A stretch of 8,353 nt of DNA, taken from NCBI GenBank assembly GCA_014381035.1, contig JACMIS010000361.1, positions 1 to 8,353 on the forward strand, given 5' to 3'. The stretch is from Armatimonadota bacterium. GTDB taxonomy: Bacteria; Armatimonadota; Armatimonadia; Armatimonadales; Armatimonadaceae. Positions 6,230 to 8,353 of this stretch are shown one piece after another. The notes below the pieces were generated by a model that saw nothing but the letters and a program-made list of their open reading frames with translations, did not search any database and was not told where the DNA came from. Positions within the stretch are counted from its first letter, which is position 1, and each line of letters begins with the position of its first letter. A program made the position numbers and the translations under genes.

Positions 6230-6641
6230 TCAGGCTTTCTTATGTGTAGCAAACAGGCGCGAAGCAAGGTTGGTAAATGCGTAAGCCGACTTCAGTGAGA
6301 GCCCCAAAATGACCAACACTCCGAAGAAGAGAAACCCGAAAATAGTGTCTATACTTTCATCGAGAAGGAAAGGTCCCCAAACCGACAAATTCGAGCCGAA
6401 CCAGTTCATCGTCATCATGAAATAGCAAAGAGTAAGAACCGTGATTGTGACCTTCTCTACTGGAATTGTTTTTGCGTACTCCAAACCGTTCCCGGTCGCG
6501 CCGTAGACTTCCAGCGATGACTCTTTAGCCCAGGCTTGCATCGTAGCCCAAGTCCTGATAAACATCCGCGCGAGCGGGAGAGGCGACGAGCACGGCAAGG
6601 CACGCTATAGCGGGCAACAACCATTTCTTGAGTTTCAACAT
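6230..6641 (-). pseudogene. small exported/membrane protein gene split by a frameshift
   Basis: An ATG at 6641 with GGAG 6 nt upstream starts a clear Sec signal peptide: MLKLKKW, a hydrophobic stretch, then SPARA before DVYQD. This frame stops at a TAA (6527-6525) after 38 residues. The +1 frame overlaps it, is open from about 6600 and continues to 6230. It encodes WAKESSLEVYGATGNGLEYA, two hydrophobic segments (TVLTLCYFMMTM and TIFGFLFFGVLVILGLSL) and a basic end (THKKA). The downstream frame lacks a good start of its own (TTG at 6598, or internal ATGs without a ribosome site). Removing one base between about 6525 and 6600 would join a signal peptide to a mature part of roughly 110 aa with two membrane helices. 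The family is not recognised. A sequencing error is a real alternative; no classic slippery heptamer is seen. Confidence 0.6.
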
Positions 6642-6665
6642 ACAATACTCCGTTCTGGTGATGGA

Positions 6666-6797
6666 TTAGCACTTGATCTTCTGTTCCCAGCATTTCCTGT
6701 GTTCATGTTGCTCAAAATATATCCCTCGTGGCCAGGCAGGACATAGATCGAACGCCTCATCCCAGAGTCCGCGGTTGCCCAGATTCTGTAGGACCAC
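6666..6797 (-). pseudogene. orphan coding-like fragment just upstream of the frameshifted gene
   Basis: The frame ending at TAA 6668-6666 reads GLWDEAFDLCPAWPRGIY, then FEQHEHRKCWEQKIKC. It is rich in Trp, Cys and His and looks more like real protein than chance sequence. It is bounded upstream by a stop (TAG at 6806-6804). The only start candidate is a GTG at 6797 without a visible ribosome site. It could be the last exposed piece of a decayed gene or a small unrecognised gene; chance is also possible. Confidence 0.2.
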
Positions 6798-6868
6798 GCA
6801 GATCTACGCGTAGGTTTTCTCCCCAAAGTCGAAAACATTTTATAGCGTCGCCCCCGACTCGCCCGCGC

Positions 6869-6912
6869 AAAAAAAAACCCCGGCGCGAAACTGGTGTTTC
6901 GCGAGCCGGGGT
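6869..6912 (-). terminator. strong intrinsic terminator, minus strand
   Basis: On the minus strand ACCCCGGC pairs with GCCGGGGT and GCGAAAC pairs with GTTTCGC, with a 2-nt bulge and a 4-nt loop. The stem runs straight into nine T residues (plus-strand A-run 6869-6877). It ends transcription coming from positions above 6912. No open gene precedes it closely, so it most likely terminates a non-coding transcript or read-through from the promoter near 7147-7118. Confidence 0.85.
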
Positions 6913-7018
6913 AAGTCATGGTGTTTCTCGTGCACTGTTCATCCATGCAAGACGCGTGCCACACACGAAAAAAGTTTCCAGACCAGGGCGAAAAGAAAAG
7001 GCGAATTGCAGAGGCAAC

Positions 7019-7060
7019 AAAAAAGCGACTGTCATCGCTCCTCATGAGCTACGCAGTCGC
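7019..7060 (-). terminator. intrinsic terminator or attenuator, minus strand
   Basis: On the minus strand GCGACTG (7060-7054) pairs with CAGTCGC (7031-7025). An inner stem GCTC/GAGC lies within, and six T residues (7024-7019) follow directly. The 3' arm sequence AGTCGC also occurs near the predicted 5' end of the same RNA (7109-7104), so an alternative pairing that removes the terminator is possible. Confidence 0.65.
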
Positions 7061-7111
7061 CGGGATAATCGTGTTTCGGTTTGCTCTTTCAGCGGACTTC
7101 AACGCGACTAT
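7019..7111 (-). ncRNA. candidate small RNA or leader of about 93 nt
   Basis: The predicted start is about 7 nt after the -10 box at 7123-7118, and the end is the T-run of the first terminator. No convincing reading frame lies inside. The 5' AGTCGC can pair with the terminator's GCGACT arm, closing a loop of about 43 nt that contains the purine-rich CTGAAAGAGCAAACCGAAAC. I do not recognise it as a known riboswitch or as 6S, SRP, tmRNA or RNase P RNA. Expression is inferred only from the promoter and terminator. Confidence 0.35.
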
Positions 7112-7117
7112 GCATAT

Positions 7118-7147
7118 ATGATACCACGTCTGGCGCGGCGAAAGCAA
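7118..7147 (-). promoter_or_regulatory. sigma-70-type promoter, minus strand
   Basis: TTGCTT (7147-7142), an 18-nt spacer and TATCAT (7123-7118) with an upstream TGG (extended -10) make a good housekeeping-type promoter. It faces the two terminators at 7019-7060 and 6869-6912, not an obvious gene. Confidence 0.5.
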
Positions 7148-7214
7148 AAGTTTCACCGATCAACCTGACTCGATTACCACCGAAGAGATCGCCTCATTGC
7201 AATCTGACGAAGCC

Positions 7215-7246
7215 TTAATTCAGCGTAATCATGCGGAGTACCTCCT
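7215..7246 (-). other. perfect Shine-Dalgarno before a five-codon frame
   Basis: AGGAGG (7246-7241) lies 8 nt before an ATG at 7232 that encodes only MITLN before TAA (7217-7215). The ribosome site can also fold back, as GGAG and CTCC flank a GTA. It may be a leader peptide, the stub of a decayed gene or chance. The rest of 7124-7312 shows no gene. Confidence 0.2.
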
Positions 7247-7312
7247 ACCCAAGCAATTATCTGTCTTAAAAAAATCTCGTTAAACGGAAGAAGGGAGTGC
7301 AACAGCGCGAAC

Positions 7313-7672
7313 TTATCCCGCGGCGAAGGTGGGATACTTGCCAAGGAGGTGCCACATGCCGTCGCTTGCTCGCCGGACCCGGTATATCCATCCTTCGGCT
7401 GATCCTCCGCCGTTGTCGCCCACAGACTTGTCGTCAAAGGTAAAATACGAAAATCCCTCCACCATCGCCTCGTCGGTGCCGTTCCAGTAGATACGGATGG
7501 TGGTCAGGTTCAGATGTTCGTCCGCTTTTTTCGGGCGGCGTGTCCGCAGTCCCGGCGCGATGGTATAGAGCGTCTTGCGCACCGACTGTTCCGCGTTTTT
7601 TGTCAACGGCAATTCAGAGTGCTGATCTATGCTACTCTCATGGTTCTCGGTACGAATCCGCGTATAAAGCAC
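7313..7672 (-). CDS. small protein of unknown function
   Basis: The product is 119 aa from a GTG at 7672, soluble, without signal peptide or membrane helix. The first 55 residues are polar and basic (LTKNAEQSVRKTLYTIAPGL). The second half looks like a small beta-rich domain (TTIRIYWNGTDEAMVEGFSY, then GWIYRVRRASDGMWHLLGKY). The ribosome site is modest (GGGGA, 6 nt spacing). An ATG at 7684 is in another frame and stops after 15 codons, so the GTG is preferred. It starts 31 nt after the ankyrin gene on the same strand, so the two probably form an operon. I do not recognise the family. Confidence 0.6.
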   Translation of the reverse strand: MLYTRIRTENHESSIDQHSELPLTKNAEQSVRKTLYTIAPGLRTRRPKKADEHLNLTTIRIYWNGTDEAMVEGFSYFTFDDKSVGDNGGGSAEGWIYRVRRASDGMWHLLGKYPTFAAG

Positions 7673-7703
7673 CTTCGGTCCCCATCGCTCAGCACTGAAC
7701 CGT

Positions 7704-8353
7704 TTAGCGAACCGCCCCCGATTTTTCGAGTAGCGCGAGCATCTCCGGGGTTATTTCGGCACGCTGTTCGTAGTTGAACGACGCTTTTGCGCCGTGTTGC
7801 AACAGCATCTTCACGATTTCCGGGCTCCCGTCTCGGGCAGCGAGCCAGAGCGGAGACTCACCGAATGTCGGGTTCGGATTCGCGCCGTGCGTGAGCAGGC
7901 TTCGGACGATAGCCGGTCGCCGTGTCAGCACCGCTTCCGCGAGCAACGTGCGCGGGGTCGGTTCGTGAGAGTAAATCAGATCGGGGTTCATCCCCGCCTC
8001 CAAAAAACGGTCCGCAGTGAACGGTTTATTATGGGCGATCAGTTGCTCGAATGTTTTTCGCATTTCGTCCATGTTCTGCATCCCCGGCTTGATGCGCCCG
8101 CCGAGCATGCGGAACGTGGTCAGTGAGAAGTAGTCGTGACTCCACACCGTGCCGTAGATAGCCTGCGAAAGCACGGCTCCTATACCCCAATGGAAAAGGA
8201 GAATGCCCACCACCGCCACAGGGGAGTAGAAAAATCGGTAGCTGGTCGGCGGGTCTCCGGCAACCGGGGCATTGCGGAGCAGGGCAAACGTCTGATACGC
8301 GCCGAACGCGCCGACCATCACCAACAGTTGAAACACCAGCGCGAGCGAATGGC
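7704..8353 (-). CDS. membrane-anchored ankyrin-repeat protein, N-terminus off the window
   Basis: The open frame continues past the right edge, so the GTG at 8336 is probably not the start: the codons above it (HSLAL) extend the same hydrophobic segment. At least two membrane helices are visible (LVFQLLVMVGAFGAYQTFAL and VAVVGILLFHWGIGAVLSQ). They are followed by a linker and ankyrin repeats: TLLAEAVLTRRPAIVRSLLTHGANPN, then SPLWLAARDGSPEIVKMLLQHGA, with a weaker half repeat before (FEQLIAHNKPFTADRFLEAG). The C-terminus EMLALLEKSGAVR is a typical capping helix. Ankyrin repeats bind proteins; here they should lie on one face of the membrane, most likely the cytoplasm. Partner and role are unknown. 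Confidence 0.85.
   Translation of the reverse strand, partial: HSLALVFQLLVMVGAFGAYQTFALLRNAPVAGDPPTSYRFFYSPVAVVGILLFHWGIGAVLSQAIYGTVWSHDYFSLTTFRMLGGRIKPGMQNMDEMRKTFEQLIAHNKPFTADRFLEAGMNPDLIYSHEPTPRTLLAEAVLTRRPAIVRSLLTHGANPNPTFGESPLWLAARDGSPEIVKMLLQHGAKASFNYEQRAEITPEMLALLEKSGAVR

Noticed and set aside
6525..6600. Programmed ribosomal frameshift in the signal-peptide gene
   Set aside because: No slippery heptamer or stimulatory hairpin is evident. A mutation or read error is the simpler explanation.
7061..7110. Resemblance of the GAGCAAACCGAAAC stretch to the c-di-GMP-I (GEMM) riboswitch core
   Set aside because: The required ACGCAAAGCC strand, the tetraloop and its receptor are not present, so the resemblance is limited to a short purine-rich string.
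6728..7168. 146-aa plus-strand frame across the promoter/terminator region
   Set aside because: It has a very basic composition, passes through terminator hairpins and A-runs and has no ribosome site.

Overview
The window reads as an ordinary stretch of chromosome from a moderately GC-rich bacterium. It mixes housekeeping genes with lineage-specific genes and several small non-coding elements. No rRNA or tRNA gene, CRISPR array, transposase or phage gene is visible. The lipoprotein signal peptide and the Sec-type signal peptide show a bacterium with a cell envelope. The mix of an rph...rdgB...amidase cluster, a PD40-propeller lipoprotein, an ankyrin membrane protein and many small unknown genes would fit a little-studied phylum such as Armatimonadota, but nothing in the sequence proves this.

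Positions 1-3028 (minus strand) form one co-directional cluster. In order of transcription it holds rph (RNase PH), a small four-helix membrane protein, a dead antitoxin-like gene, an antitoxin, a RelE/ParE-type toxin, rdgB (dITP/XTP pyrophosphatase) and the start of an N-acetylmuramoyl-L-alanine amidase. The rph and rdgB genes, often neighbours in bacteria, are here separated by about 1.5 kb of accessory DNA. The toxin gene overlaps rdgB by an ATGA, so the accessory module appears wired into rdgB expression. A perfect extended -10 box lies just before the dead antitoxin copy.

Positions 3029-5908 (plus strand) begin with a divergent promoter region. It is followed by aat (leucyl/phenylalanyl-tRNA-protein transferase), a HEAT-repeat-like protein 8 nt downstream, and a lipoprotein with a PD40/TolB-like beta-propeller. 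A possible compact H-type pseudoknot lies in the leader of the lipoprotein gene.

Positions 5909-6229 are a convergent intergenic region. It holds a roughly 105-bp element with imperfect terminal inverted repeats and a strong central hairpin, resembling a MITE.

Positions 6230-8353 (minus strand) hold, in order of transcription, an ankyrin-repeat membrane protein running off the right edge, a small unknown protein, about 640 bp of mostly non-coding DNA, and a small exported or membrane protein gene that is split by a frameshift. The non-coding stretch contains a good minus-strand promoter candidate followed by two intrinsic terminators. The first terminator could be part of an attenuator or small RNA, because the RNA's 5' end repeats one arm of the terminator.
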